DNA from: Moheibacter sp035515075
Lineage (GTDB): Bacteria; Bacteroidota; Bacteroidia; Flavobacteriales; Weeksellaceae
DNA length: 58,061 nt
Assembly: GCA_035515075.1 (NCBI GenBank)
Contig: DATJBZ010000035.1
Span: 1-58,061 of the forward strand
Reading direction: 5' to 3'
The translations under genes were made by a program, and so were the position numbers. Shown one piece after another: positions 50,170-57,642 of the stretch. The notes under the pieces are model-generated. The model saw only the letters and a list, made by a program, of their open reading frames with translations, had not been told where the DNA came from and ran no database searches. The first letter of the stretch is position 1. Each line of letters begins with the position of its first letter.

Positions 50170-52434
50170 TTATGCTTGTTGTTGTTTGATTAAATTCAAG
50201 GCAGAACCCGCTTTGAACCACTCGATTTGAGCAGCATTGTACGTATGGTTGACTTTGATGACGTCCTTTGAACCATCGGCATGAACCAATTCCAAAGTCA
50301 ATGGTTTTTCTGGAGCAAATTCAGTCAAATCGATGAAGTTGATGGTATCATCCTCTTGGATTTTGTCGTAATCTGCCTTGTCTGAAAAAGTCAATGCCAA
50401 CATCCCTTGTTTTTTCAAGTTGGTTTCGTGGATTCTTGCAAATGAACGTACCAATACAGCGATGGCACCCAAATGTCTCGGTTGCATGGCTGCGTGCTCA
50501 CGTGAAGAACCTTCTCCATAGTTTTCATCCCCAACGATCAAGGTAGGAACACCCGCCGCTTTGTAAGCGCGCGCAGTATCAGGAACACTGCCGTAAGTAC
50601 CCGTCAAAGTGTTTTTTACTGAGTTGGTTTCTTTGGTAAATGCATTCACCGCACCGGTCAAGGTGTTGTTGGCGATATTGTCCAAATGTCCTCTGAAACG
50701 CAACCATGGTCCAGCCATAGAAATGTGGTCTGTGGTACATTTTCCGTAGGCTTTGATCAACAATTTGGCCCCCATGATGTTTTGTCCATTCCAAGGCGCA
50801 AAGCTTTCCAACAATTGCAATCTTTCTGAATCTTCTTTGACTTCCACTTGAACCGTTGACCCATCCGCAACGGGCGCTTGGTAACCATTGTCTTCGTAAG
50901 AAAAACCGCCTTGTGGCAATTCTTCTCCAACAGGTGGATCCAATTTCACCTCTTCTCCTTTGTCATTGATCAAAGTATCAGTGATCGGGTTAAAGTCCAA
51001 ACGACCGGCAATCGCAAAGGCAGCGACCATTTCTGGTGAAGTCACAAAAGCGTAAGTATTGGGGTTGCCATCCGCACGTTTTTTAAAGTTTCTGTTGAAC
51101 GAGTGAATGATGGTGTTTCTCTCTTCTTTGTCTGCATCTTTTCTGTCCCATTGTCCAATACAAGGTCCACAAGCATTCGTAAAGATCACGGCATTCAAAT
51201 CCTCAAATGGTTTCAAAACACCATCTCTGTCGGCAGTATAACGCACTTGTTCTGATCCAGGGTTGATCCCCAATTCAGATTTGATTGTCAATCCTTTTTC
51301 TACGGCTTGTTTGGCGATGGAGGAAGCTCGGGTCAAATCCTCGTAAGAAGAGTTGGTACAGGAACCGATCAATCCCCATTCGATTTTCAAAGGCCAATCA
51401 TTTTTTGCAGCTGTTTCTTTCATTTCAGAAACGGGCGTCATCAAATCTGGCGTAAATGGCCCATTCAATCTTGGAGACAAGGTGTCCAAATCAATGACCA
51501 ATAATTCATCATAATACGCTTCAGGGTTGGCATATACTTCGTCATCCGAACGCAAGTAAGCGCGCAACGCATTGGCTGCATCCGCTACATCATCGCGGTC
51601 AGTCGCTCTCAAATAACGTTCTGAAGCATCATCATAAGCAAAAATAGAAGTTGTCGCTCCGATTTCTGCGCCCATATTACAGATGGTACCTTTTCCAGTG
51701 GCAGACAAATTTTCAGCACCCTCACCAAAGTACTCAACGATGGCGCCCGTTCCTCCTTCTACAGTCAGACGTCCAGCGACTTCCAAAATCACATCCTTAG
51801 GTGAACTCCAGCCATTCAATTTACCGGTCAATTTTACACCAATTAATTTGGGCATTTTCAATTCCCAAGCCATTCCTGCCATGACATCCACAGCATCAGC
51901 ACCACCTACACCGATGGCAACCATTCCCAAACCACCTGCATTGGGGGTGTGAGAGTCGGTTCCAATCATCATTCCACCAGGGAAAGCATAATTTTCCAAT
52001 ACTACTTGGTGGATGATTCCCGCACCAGGCTTCCAGAAACCAATGCCATATTTATTGGAAACGGATTCCAAAAAGTTAAAAACCTCAGAAGATTTATTGA
52101 TGGCTTCTTGCAAATCCTTTTCAGCACCTACTTTGGCTTGGATCAAGTGGTCACAGTGTACGGTCGAAGGGACCGCCGTTTTTGCTTTTCCAGCTTGCAT
52201 GAACTGCAACAAAGCCATTTGAGCCGTTGCATCTTGCATGGCCACACGGTCCGGCGCAAAATCTACATAAGATTCGCCTCGGGTATAAGCCTCGGTCGCT
52301 GTTCCGTTGAACAAGTGAGCGTAAAGAATTTTTTCAGAATAGGTCAAAGGTCTTCCCACCAAAGTACGAGCAGCATCTACTCGGTCCTTCATTTGGGCAT
52401 AAACGCCTTGAATCATGTCAATGTCAAATGCCAT
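50170..52434 (-). CDS. Aconitate hydratase
   Basis: TCA-cycle enzyme converting citrate to isocitrate through cis-aconitate, 754 residues, the mitochondrial-type aconitase common in Bacteroidota, not the AcnB form. The 4Fe-4S ligands are Cys in GSCTNSSYED and ACGPCIGQW. The substrate loop segments are IGTDSHTPNAGGLG near 158-171 and the swivel domain's GDENYGEGSSREHAA near 645-659. It has its own promoter and terminator and is unlinked to other TCA genes. The perfect inverted repeat at 52516-52545 may regulate it. Confidence 0.96.
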   Translation of the reverse strand: MAFDIDMIQGVYAQMKDRVDAARTLVGRPLTYSEKILYAHLFNGTATEAYTRGESYVDFAPDRVAMQDATAQMALLQFMQAGKAKTAVPSTVHCDHLIQAKVGAEKDLQEAINKSSEVFNFLESVSNKYGIGFWKPGAGIIHQVVLENYAFPGGMMIGTDSHTPNAGGLGMVAIGVGGADAVDVMAGMAWELKMPKLIGVKLTGKLNGWSSPKDVILEVAGRLTVEGGTGAIVEYFGEGAENLSATGKGTICNMGAEIGATTSIFAYDDASERYLRATDRDDVADAANALRAYLRSDDEVYANPEAYYDELLVIDLDTLSPRLNGPFTPDLMTPVSEMKETAAKNDWPLKIEWGLIGSCTNSSYEDLTRASSIAKQAVEKGLTIKSELGINPGSEQVRYTADRDGVLKPFEDLNAVIFTNACGPCIGQWDRKDADKEERNTIIHSFNRNFKKRADGNPNTYAFVTSPEMVAAFAIAGRLDFNPITDTLINDKGEEVKLDPPVGEELPQGGFSYEDNGYQAPVADGSTVQVEVKEDSERLQLLESFAPWNGQNIMGAKLLIKAYGKCTTDHISMAGPWLRFRGHLDNIANNTLTGAVNAFTKETNSVKNTLTGTYGSVPDTARAYKAAGVPTLIVGDENYGEGSSREHAAMQPRHLGAIAVLVRSFARIHETNLKKQGMLALTFSDKADYDKIQEDDTINFIDLTEFAPEKPLTLELVHADGSKDVIKVNHTYNAAQIEWFKAGSALNLIKQQQA

Positions 52435-52474
52435 AGTATTGTATTGATTTAAATTATAATTTTTTGAAGTGTTG

Positions 52475-52482
52475 CAAATTTA
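52475..52482 (-). promoter_or_regulatory. -7 element of the aconitase gene
   Basis: Minus strand TAAATTTG, 40 bp before the ATG at 52434. The -33 region is AT-rich with no clear TTG. Confidence 0.5.
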
Positions 52483-52515
52483 ACCCTTAAATATCTATTT
52501 TTCAGTCTATAGCTA

Positions 52516-52545
52516 TCTAAATTATTTATTGTTGGATAATTTAGA
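52516..52545. promoter_or_regulatory. Perfect 10-bp inverted repeat upstream of aconitase
   Basis: TCTAAATTAT (52516-52525) and its exact reverse complement ATAATTTAGA (52536-52545), 10 bp apart, so arm centres are 20 bp or two helical turns apart. It lies just upstream of the promoter and has no T-run, so it looks like an operator, not a terminator. Confidence 0.45.
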
Positions 52546-52642
52546 ATAATTATAAAGAAATCGGTAAATAATGGGCTGTTTTATTCAATTTATTTGAAAA
52601 AAACCGTCATTTTTTGGTCAAATGAACAAATTTCACCCAAAC

Positions 52643-52677
52643 AAAAAAATAGGAAACTGAAGGGTTTCCTATTTTTC
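52643..52677 (-). terminator. Terminator of the ric gene
   Basis: AATAGGAAACC-type and GGTTTCCTATT arms around CTTCA, with T-run on both sides. Located 30 bp after the ric stop on the minus strand. Confidence 0.85.
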
Positions 52678-52706
52678 GAAAAATTAAAAAGGATGAATCA
52701 AACGAC

Positions 52707-53429
52707 TTAAGCAGTCGCAAAATTCTTTTCCATCTGAATGGATTTCGGAAACAAAATATTGTTTTCCAAATGAATGTGTCGGTGCAAATCATTTTCAAAT
52801 TCTTCCAACATCTGAAAAGCGACCTTGTACGTATTGCAAGCATCCGCTGGCGGTGTGTAACCATCGGACAAAGCAGAGATCTTTTCAAATCTTTCGCCCT
52901 CGGCCGTGTGCTCGTGCATCATCATTTGGATGGGGTTTTCAACCGTACCGAAATTCGGTGCTTCGAAAGCTTGGTTGGAATTTTTGGCTTCGACCATCGT
53001 TCGAACGAATGGAAACAAAATCTGGTCTTCTTTCACCATGTGGTCGCCCAATTCTTGCACAGAAGCCGCAAATAAATCACGGATCTCAAACAACTCAGGA
53101 TGGCGTTCGCCATGCACTTTGCACAATTTGTTCAAAAATTCCATCAAAATCGGTGATTTTTCGCGCACATACCGGTGGTGGGTTTTCTCCACATAATCCG
53201 CCAACAAGTCCAAGGGCCAAGCAGTGAAGTCGATGTCCGCCGCTGCTCCTTGAGGCAATTGTTCCAAATCAGCATAAATTTTTTCTGTGTCTAAGTTTTT
53301 CTTTTCTGCGGCTTCAGCGATGGTTCTCCCACCCTTGCAACAGAAATCAATGCCATATTTTTTGAAGATGGCCGCAGTTCTATAATCTGCCGCTACCATC
53401 GATCCGATTTGTTCTTTTCTAACGTCCAT
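52707..53429 (-). CDS. ric: Iron-sulfur cluster repair di-iron protein
   Basis: YtfE/ScdA-type di-iron protein that repairs Fe-S clusters damaged by nitric oxide or oxidants. The protein has 240 residues: an N-terminal ScdA-N (DUF542) domain with the paired cysteines of IDFCCKGGRTIAEAAEKK (Cys30, Cys31), then a hemerythrin-like four-helix bundle. Its metal ligands are visible as HHRYVREK, HGERHPELFE, HMVKEDQILFPFV, MHEHTAEGERF and HRHIHLENNILFP. It lies 75 bp downstream of an Rrf2-family regulator on the same strand, which very probably controls it. Confidence 0.94.
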   Translation of the reverse strand: MDVRKEQIGSMVAADYRTAAIFKKYGIDFCCKGGRTIAEAAEKKNLDTEKIYADLEQLPQGAAADIDFTAWPLDLLADYVEKTHHRYVREKSPILMEFLNKLCKVHGERHPELFEIRDLFAASVQELGDHMVKEDQILFPFVRTMVEAKNSNQAFEAPNFGTVENPIQMMMHEHTAEGERFEKISALSDGYTPPADACNTYKVAFQMLEEFENDLHRHIHLENNILFPKSIQMEKNFATA

Positions 53430-53464
53430 TGTATTTGATTTTTATAAGTGATGTTTTGATTTGC

Positions 53465-53478
53465 TAGATTAATATCTA
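53465..53478. promoter_or_regulatory. Candidate operator upstream of ric
   Basis: TAGAT-TAAT-ATCTA, perfect 5-bp arms with a 4-bp centre, in the 75-bp gap between the Rrf2 gene and ric. No TAnnTTTG box is seen in this gap, so ric may be read from the regulator promoter. Confidence 0.35.
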
Positions 53479-53504
53479 AAACTCCTTTATTGATGGAAAT
53501 TTTT

Positions 53505-53939
53505 TTAAGGGTGTTTCAAAAATGCTTCGTCTTGTTCTACGCTTTCTACCAAATCCGCAAGGGTCGAGGTCTCTAAAGTATGGATCCAAGCATCTTTGGT
53601 GGCTTTGAATTTGTGGTGCAAGGGGCAAGGCCGTGTTTCAGAACATTCTTTCAGCCCCATGGCGCAAGCGGTAAACAATTTGTCCCCATCAATCTCTCTG
53701 ACCAATTTGGCCAAGGGGATGGTTTTGTTTTCATCCGATAAGAAAAAACCACCATTGGGGCCTTTCATCGATTGCACAAATCCTTTTCTGCTCAGCTCCT
53801 GCAAAATTTTCGCAATGAAATACTCAGGCGAATCGATTCCTTCGGCGATGCCTTTGACGCCCACGCGATGGCCTTCTTGGGTTTGTTGTCCAATAAAAAT
53901 CAGAGCACGAATGGCGTATTCACAAGTTTTTGAAAACAT
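53505..53939 (-). CDS. Rrf2-family transcriptional regulator
   Basis: A 144-residue winged-helix regulator of the Rrf2/IscR/NsrR group. The N-terminal MFSKTCEYAIRALIFIG and the recognition region GIDSPEYFIAKILQELSRKGFV are typical, followed by SMKGPNGGFFLS. Three cysteines, Cys92, Cys99 and Cys105 (CAMGLKEC and RPCPL), form a C-x6-C-x5-C motif suited to an Fe-S cluster, as in NsrR or IscR. I start at ATG 53939; a longer frame to 54062 would cross a terminator hairpin. Its position before ric, which repairs NO-damaged clusters, points to a NO- or Fe-S-sensing repressor (inference). Confidence 0.92.
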   Translation of the reverse strand: MFSKTCEYAIRALIFIGQQTQEGHRVGVKGIAEGIDSPEYFIAKILQELSRKGFVQSMKGPNGGFFLSDENKTIPLAKLVREIDGDKLFTACAMGLKECSETRPCPLHHKFKATKDAWIHTLETSTLADLVESVEQDEAFLKHP

Positions 53940-53959
53940 AGCAAGCATTGAATGAAAGA

Positions 53960-53967
53960 CAAAGATA
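53960..53967 (-). promoter_or_regulatory. -7 element of the Rrf2 gene
   Basis: Minus strand TATCTTTG, 20 bp before ATG 53939 and just downstream of the argH hairpin. It confirms the shorter start. Confidence 0.55.
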
Positions 53968-53973
53968 CAAAAA

Positions 53974-54013
53974 CAAATCGAATAAAAGACTGTTCGGTCT
54001 TTTATTCGATTTG
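53974..54013 (-). terminator. Long hairpin after argH
   Basis: A perfect 17-bp stem (arms 53974-53990 and 53997-54013) with a 6-nt loop, followed on the minus strand by TTTTT. It is AT-rich and unusually long. Most likely the argH terminator, but its closeness to the Rrf2 promoter leaves a regulatory role possible. Confidence 0.7.
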
Positions 54014-54058
54014 TGAAGCAATGATTTTGCTCATGGTGTGGTCTCAACCATTGTACCA

Positions 54059-55348
54059 TCAATCTTTGGATCGGTAACGCTCCAGTTTTTCTTTGAATTC
54101 GTCCAAGCCCAAATTGTGGATGCTGCCCAAATGGGAAGTTTGAAATTCTTTGTGCGGTACATAGGTGCCATCATCGACGGATATCCCAACAATTCGGTAC
54201 GCATCACGGAAAGAAGTGCCGTTTTGCAACAAATGGTTGATGTTTTCTACCGTATAGATCGAATCGTATTTTTCTTGGTCCATGTACCCCGTATTGATTT
54301 CCAATTGAGGCAAAGCAAAGTTCAGGATGTCCAAAATGTCGTTGAATTGCATCATGGGTTCAAACAAAATTTCTTTCAAAATTTGAAAATCGCGGTGGTA
54401 GCCGCTGGGCAAATTGTTGATCGTCAACGTAATGTCATTGGGCAAACCTTGTAGGCGGTTGCAATGCGCACGAGTCAGTTCAAAAACATCGGGATTCTTT
54501 TTGTGGGGCATGATGGAAGAACCGGTGGTCATTTCTTTGGGCAAAGTCACGAAGCCCATGTCTTGGCTGTTGTACATCACCAAATCATAGGACAATTTGG
54601 ACAAAGTACCCGAAATCATCGCCATGGCGACAGCAGTGGACTTTTCAGTTTTGCCTCGTAACATTTGTGCGCCGACGGAACTGACCGCCATTTCAGCAAA
54701 GTTCAGCGAAGCAGTGGTCGCTTTTCGATCGATGGGAAAGCTGGTGCCAAATCCCGCACCCGAACCCAAAGGATTTTGATCGGCCACTTGATAAGCGGCA
54801 TCCAAGAAATACAAATCGGTCATCAAATTCTCGGCATAAGCCAAAAACCACATGCCAAAACTACTGGGCATGGCGGCTTGAAAGTGGGTGTAGCCTGGGA
54901 GAAGGTCGTCTTTGTGTTGTGCTGCTTTTTGGGTCAAGACATCGATCAAAGCCAAAACTTGGTTTTTGGTTTCGGTCAAGTAGTCTTTCAAAAACAATTG
55001 GATGGCGACCAAAACTTGGTCATTTCTCGATCGTGCCGTATGGATCATTTTGCCCGCATCGCCGGTCTTTTTGATCAATTCCGCTTCAATTTTTGAATGA
55101 ATGTCTTCGTAATTCTGATCGATTTCGAAGTCTCCTTTTTCGATGGCGGCTAAAATTTCATCCAAAGCGATTTGCAATTTCGCGTTGTCTTCTTCAGAAA
55201 TGATGTTGACTTTGGCGAGCATATCGGCTTGTGCTTTCGAGGCGATGGCATCGTATTTGGCCAAGTAGCCGTCTAAAATGCGGTCTTTCCCGACCGTGAA
55301 TTTCTCGATTTTGTCATTGACCGAGAAGCCTTTGTCCCAGATTTTCAT
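54059..55348 (-). CDS. argH: Argininosuccinate lyase
   Basis: Splits argininosuccinate to arginine and fumarate, the last step of arginine synthesis. The protein has 429 residues, slightly shorter than the usual 455-465. Conserved segments: DIHSKIEAELIKKTG (about 84-98), the HTARSRNDQVL catalytic region (102-112), GYTHFQAAMPSSFG, and the superfamily signature GSSIMPHKKNPDVFELTRAH (about 272-291). The start ATG 55348 (MKIWDKGF) fits the family. It ends at a long hairpin. Its upstream side meets the 7-bp repeat island, so the promoter must lie in the 87 bp before that array. Other arg genes are absent here. Confidence 0.95.
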   Translation of the reverse strand: MKIWDKGFSVNDKIEKFTVGKDRILDGYLAKYDAIASKAQADMLAKVNIISEEDNAKLQIALDEILAAIEKGDFEIDQNYEDIHSKIEAELIKKTGDAGKMIHTARSRNDQVLVAIQLFLKDYLTETKNQVLALIDVLTQKAAQHKDDLLPGYTHFQAAMPSSFGMWFLAYAENLMTDLYFLDAAYQVADQNPLGSGAGFGTSFPIDRKATTASLNFAEMAVSSVGAQMLRGKTEKSTAVAMAMISGTLSKLSYDLVMYNSQDMGFVTLPKEMTTGSSIMPHKKNPDVFELTRAHCNRLQGLPNDITLTINNLPSGYHRDFQILKEILFEPMMQFNDILDILNFALPQLEINTGYMDQEKYDSIYTVENINHLLQNGTSFRDAYRIVGISVDDGTYVPHKEFQTSHLGSIHNLGLDEFKEKLERYRSKD

Positions 55349-55435
55349 TTTGTGTCTATTTTTGTGTGATAGCGCAAATTTAACAAGATAAGCGGCAAGT
55401 AGGAACTAATTGAAGGAATTTATTTAATGCACAGC

Positions 55436-55687
55436 GTAGCAAGTACGAAGTACCAAGTACAGTGTACCGAGTAGCAAGTAGCAAGTACCAAGTACAGTGT
55501 ACCGAGTACAGTGTACCGAGTACAGTGTACCGAGTAGCAAGTAGCAAGTAGCAAGTACAGTGTATCAAGTACAGCGTACCAAGTACAGCGTATCAAGTAC
55601 GAAGTATCAAGATTTTTGCTTAATTTTCTTAATGTCTTAATGTTAAAAGAAAGTATCAAGTACAGCGTAGCAAGTAGCAGGTACAGC
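55436..55687. repeat. 7-bp tandem array, GTAnnAA family (right copy)
   Basis: Twenty-five contiguous heptamers at 55436-55610 (GTAGCAA, GTACGAA, GTACCAA, GTACAGT, GTACCGA and so on), a 42-bp AT-rich interruption, and five more at 55653-55687. A GTACAGT-GTACCGA pair is itself repeated three times in a row at the centre. The array stops inside the glycosyltransferase remnant. It occupies most of the gene-free region 55349-55690. Confidence 0.93.
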
Positions 55688-55918
55688 GTGGATGTTGAAC
55701 GACGTCGTTTGTCACTTGCAAAGCATTTGGATAGGCAAAGGTTTGATCAAAAGTTTATTTGTACGAATGCTTCTGGAAATATACCCGATGAAATCAGAGC
55801 AGAAGGATTTGAGGTAATCCCCATCGGGCAATTAAAATCCCCATTTGATGGGAAGCAGCACAGAAAACATAAAAACGCAACCTCTTTTAAAGCGATTGTA
55901 AGGAGGTTTGTTTTTTAA
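55688..55918 (+). pseudogene. N-terminal remnant of a family-4 glycosyltransferase
   Basis: The family-like sequence starts abruptly after the heptamer array at VERRRLSLAKHLDRQRF and continues as FICTNASGNIPDEIRAEG and FEVIPIGQLKSPFDGKQHRK, the usual first Rossmann half of GT4 enzymes. The initiating residues (normally a short beta strand and a GG turn) are replaced by the array. After about 55865 the frame enters unrelated sequence and a terminator, and stops at 55918. About 60 residues of a normally 350-400-residue enzyme remain, so it is non-functional. Confidence 0.75.
55879..55917 (+). terminator. Terminator-like hairpin after the remnant
   Basis: AACCTCTTT and AAGGAGGTT (one G-T pair) around a 12-nt loop, then TGTTTTTT. 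Confidence 0.6.
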
Positions 55919-55984
55919 CTCCAATTCCCAACTTCTAAGCCCTCAATCCCCTCTTCGAAGAATGGAGATTTTCTCTTGTTTTTT

Positions 55985-56054
55985 GATCTCAAATCGAAAG
56001 TCTCGCATCTAAAGTCTCGCATCTAAAGTCTCAACTCTAAAATCTCAAGTCTCT
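55985..56054. repeat. 7-bp tandem array, nnTCTnn family (right copy)
   Basis: Ten heptamers: GATCTCA, AATCGAA, AGTCTCG, CATCTAA, AGTCTCG, CATCTAA, AGTCTCA, ACTCTAA, AATCTCA, AGTCTCT. They lie between the right remnant and the flippase promoter. Confidence 0.85.
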
Positions 56055-56075
56055 TCTTCATCTCCTATATTTCCT

Positions 56076-56083
56076 TACTTTTG
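56076..56083 (+). promoter_or_regulatory. -7 element of the flippase gene
   Basis: TACTTTTG, 41 bp before ATG 56125. It may drive the start of the polysaccharide locus. Confidence 0.45.
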
Positions 56084-56124
56084 CAAAGATTCGAAATCTG
56101 CTATGAAAATCTTAACTAATTCTG

Positions 56125-57642
56125 ATGTCCACCAATAAAACCATAGCGAAAAATACAATGTTCTTGTATTTCAGGATGCTGCTCACCATGGGCGTGGGCC
56201 TCTTTACTTCGCGTTTGGTATTGGATGCTTTGGGCGTGGTGGATTATGGGATTTATGGATTGGTCGGTGGCATCGTGACGATGTTTGCTTTTCTCAACTC
56301 GGCGATGTCCTCAGCGACCCAGCGCTATCTTTCGTTTGATATCGGTAAAAAAGATTGGGATCGATTGCAAAAAACCTTCAATGCGACTTTGAATATCCAT
56401 ATTGGCATTGCGGTCGTTATTTTTATATTGGCCGAAACTCTGGGCTTGTGGTTCGTCAATACCCAATTGGACATTCCTGCCGAGCGAATGTACGCTGCCA
56501 ATTGGGTGTACCAGTTTTCGATTTTCGCCTTTGTGACCAATGTGGTGCAAGTCCCTTACAATGCTTTATTGTTTGCGCGCGAGCACATGAGTGTCTATGC
56601 CTATGTCAGTATTTTAGAAACCCTATTGAAATTGGGCATTGTCTTGTATTTGGTACAAGCCAAAGGCACGGATCCACTGATCTTGTATGCGGTATTGACC
56701 TTTGCGGTCGCCTTTGTGATTCGGATGATTTACAAACTGTATTGCAAAAGACACTTCAAAGAGTCGGTGTATCAATTCCACTGGGACAAGGCGTATTACA
56801 AAGAGTTGCTGAGCTATTCGGGTTGGAATTTGTTTGGCAATATTGCGGTCGTTGCGCGGGGACAAGGGAGCAATATTTTGTTGAACCTGTTTTTTGGTCC
56901 TGTTGCAAATGCTGCTTATGCTGTTACAATGATGGTTCAAAGTGTCATGGGGTCTTTTGTTAGTAATTTTCAGGTAGCAATCAATCCACAGATCATCAAG
57001 AATTATGCAAAAGGTGATCAAGATACTTCGTTAAACTTGATGTACAAAAGCGCCAAGTTTTCTTTTTTTGGGATGTTGATTTTGGTGGTGCCTTTTTTGG
57101 TCAACATCGATTACATCATGCATTTGTGGTTAAAGGAAGTACCACCTTATGCAATTGATTTTATCCGATTGGCATTGATTTGTACTTTGATCGAGACGAT
57201 TTCCAATCCTTTGATGAGTGGTGCACAAGCAACAGGTAAGATTAAGTGGTATCAGATCATCATTGGTTCTTTCATCTTTATGACTTTCCCAGTTGTTTAC
57301 ATTGTTTTCAAAATAACAAATAACCCAATTGATTTGTATTGGGTATTTATAGGGAACTCATTGATTGCACTTGTATTTAGGCTGTTTTTCTTGAGAAAGA
57401 TGATGAGTTTAAAATTAAAAGACTTTTTTAAAAAAGTTATTTTTCCATTATGTTGGGTAAGTGTATTAGTTTTTATTATAGCAGAATTTGAATTTATTTC
57501 GAAAGCTGATAATTTTTATAACTTACTATTTAATATAGGAATATTGGTTACTATTATTTTATTTGTAATTATAATTTTAGGAACAACAAAAGGAGAAAGA
57601 ATGAAAGGAATTCAATTTTTGAAAAGTAAATTATTGAAATAA
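56125..57642 (+). CDS. Polysaccharide flippase-like membrane protein (Wzx/MATE superfamily)
   Basis: A 505-residue inner-membrane protein with about 12-14 helices, of the oligosaccharide flippase superfamily that moves undecaprenyl-linked repeat units to the periplasm. It begins MSTNKTIAKNTMFLYFRMLLTMGVG, a usual entry with TSRLVLDALGVVDYGIYGLVGG next; FGPVANAAYAVTMMVQSVMGS lies near 255-275. The first 250 codons are GC-richer, the last 130 strongly AT-rich, suggesting a mosaic origin. It overlaps the next gene by one base (TAATG), hence a polysaccharide operon. The repeat unit transported is unknown. Confidence 0.88.
   Translation: MSTNKTIAKNTMFLYFRMLLTMGVGLFTSRLVLDALGVVDYGIYGLVGGIVTMFAFLNSAMSSATQRYLSFDIGKKDWDRLQKTFNATLNIHIGIAVVIFILAETLGLWFVNTQLDIPAERMYAANWVYQFSIFAFVTNVVQVPYNALLFAREHMSVYAYVSILETLLKLGIVLYLVQAKGTDPLILYAVLTFAVAFVIRMIYKLYCKRHFKESVYQFHWDKAYYKELLSYSGWNLFGNIAVVARGQGSNILLNLFFGPVANAAYAVTMMVQSVMGSFVSNFQVAINPQIIKNYAKGDQDTSLNLMYKSAKFSFFGMLILVVPFLVNIDYIMHLWLKEVPPYAIDFIRLALICTLIETISNPLMSGAQATGKIKWYQIIIGSFIFMTFPVVYIVFKITNNPIDLYWVFIGNSLIALVFRLFFLRKMMSLKLKDFFKKVIFPLCWVSVLVFIIAEFEFISKADNFYNLLFNIGILVTIILFVIIILGTTKGERMKGIQFLKSKLLK

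Noticed and set aside
53940..54062. N-terminal extension of the Rrf2 regulator
   Set aside because: It would translate through the argH hairpin and the -7 box. The family N-terminus MFSKTCEYA begins at 53939.
56103..56138. Mini-ORF MKILTNSDVHQ before the flippase
   Set aside because: Eleven codons, overlapping the flippase start in another frame. It could be the leftover start of a lost gene or a leader peptide, but nothing supports translation.
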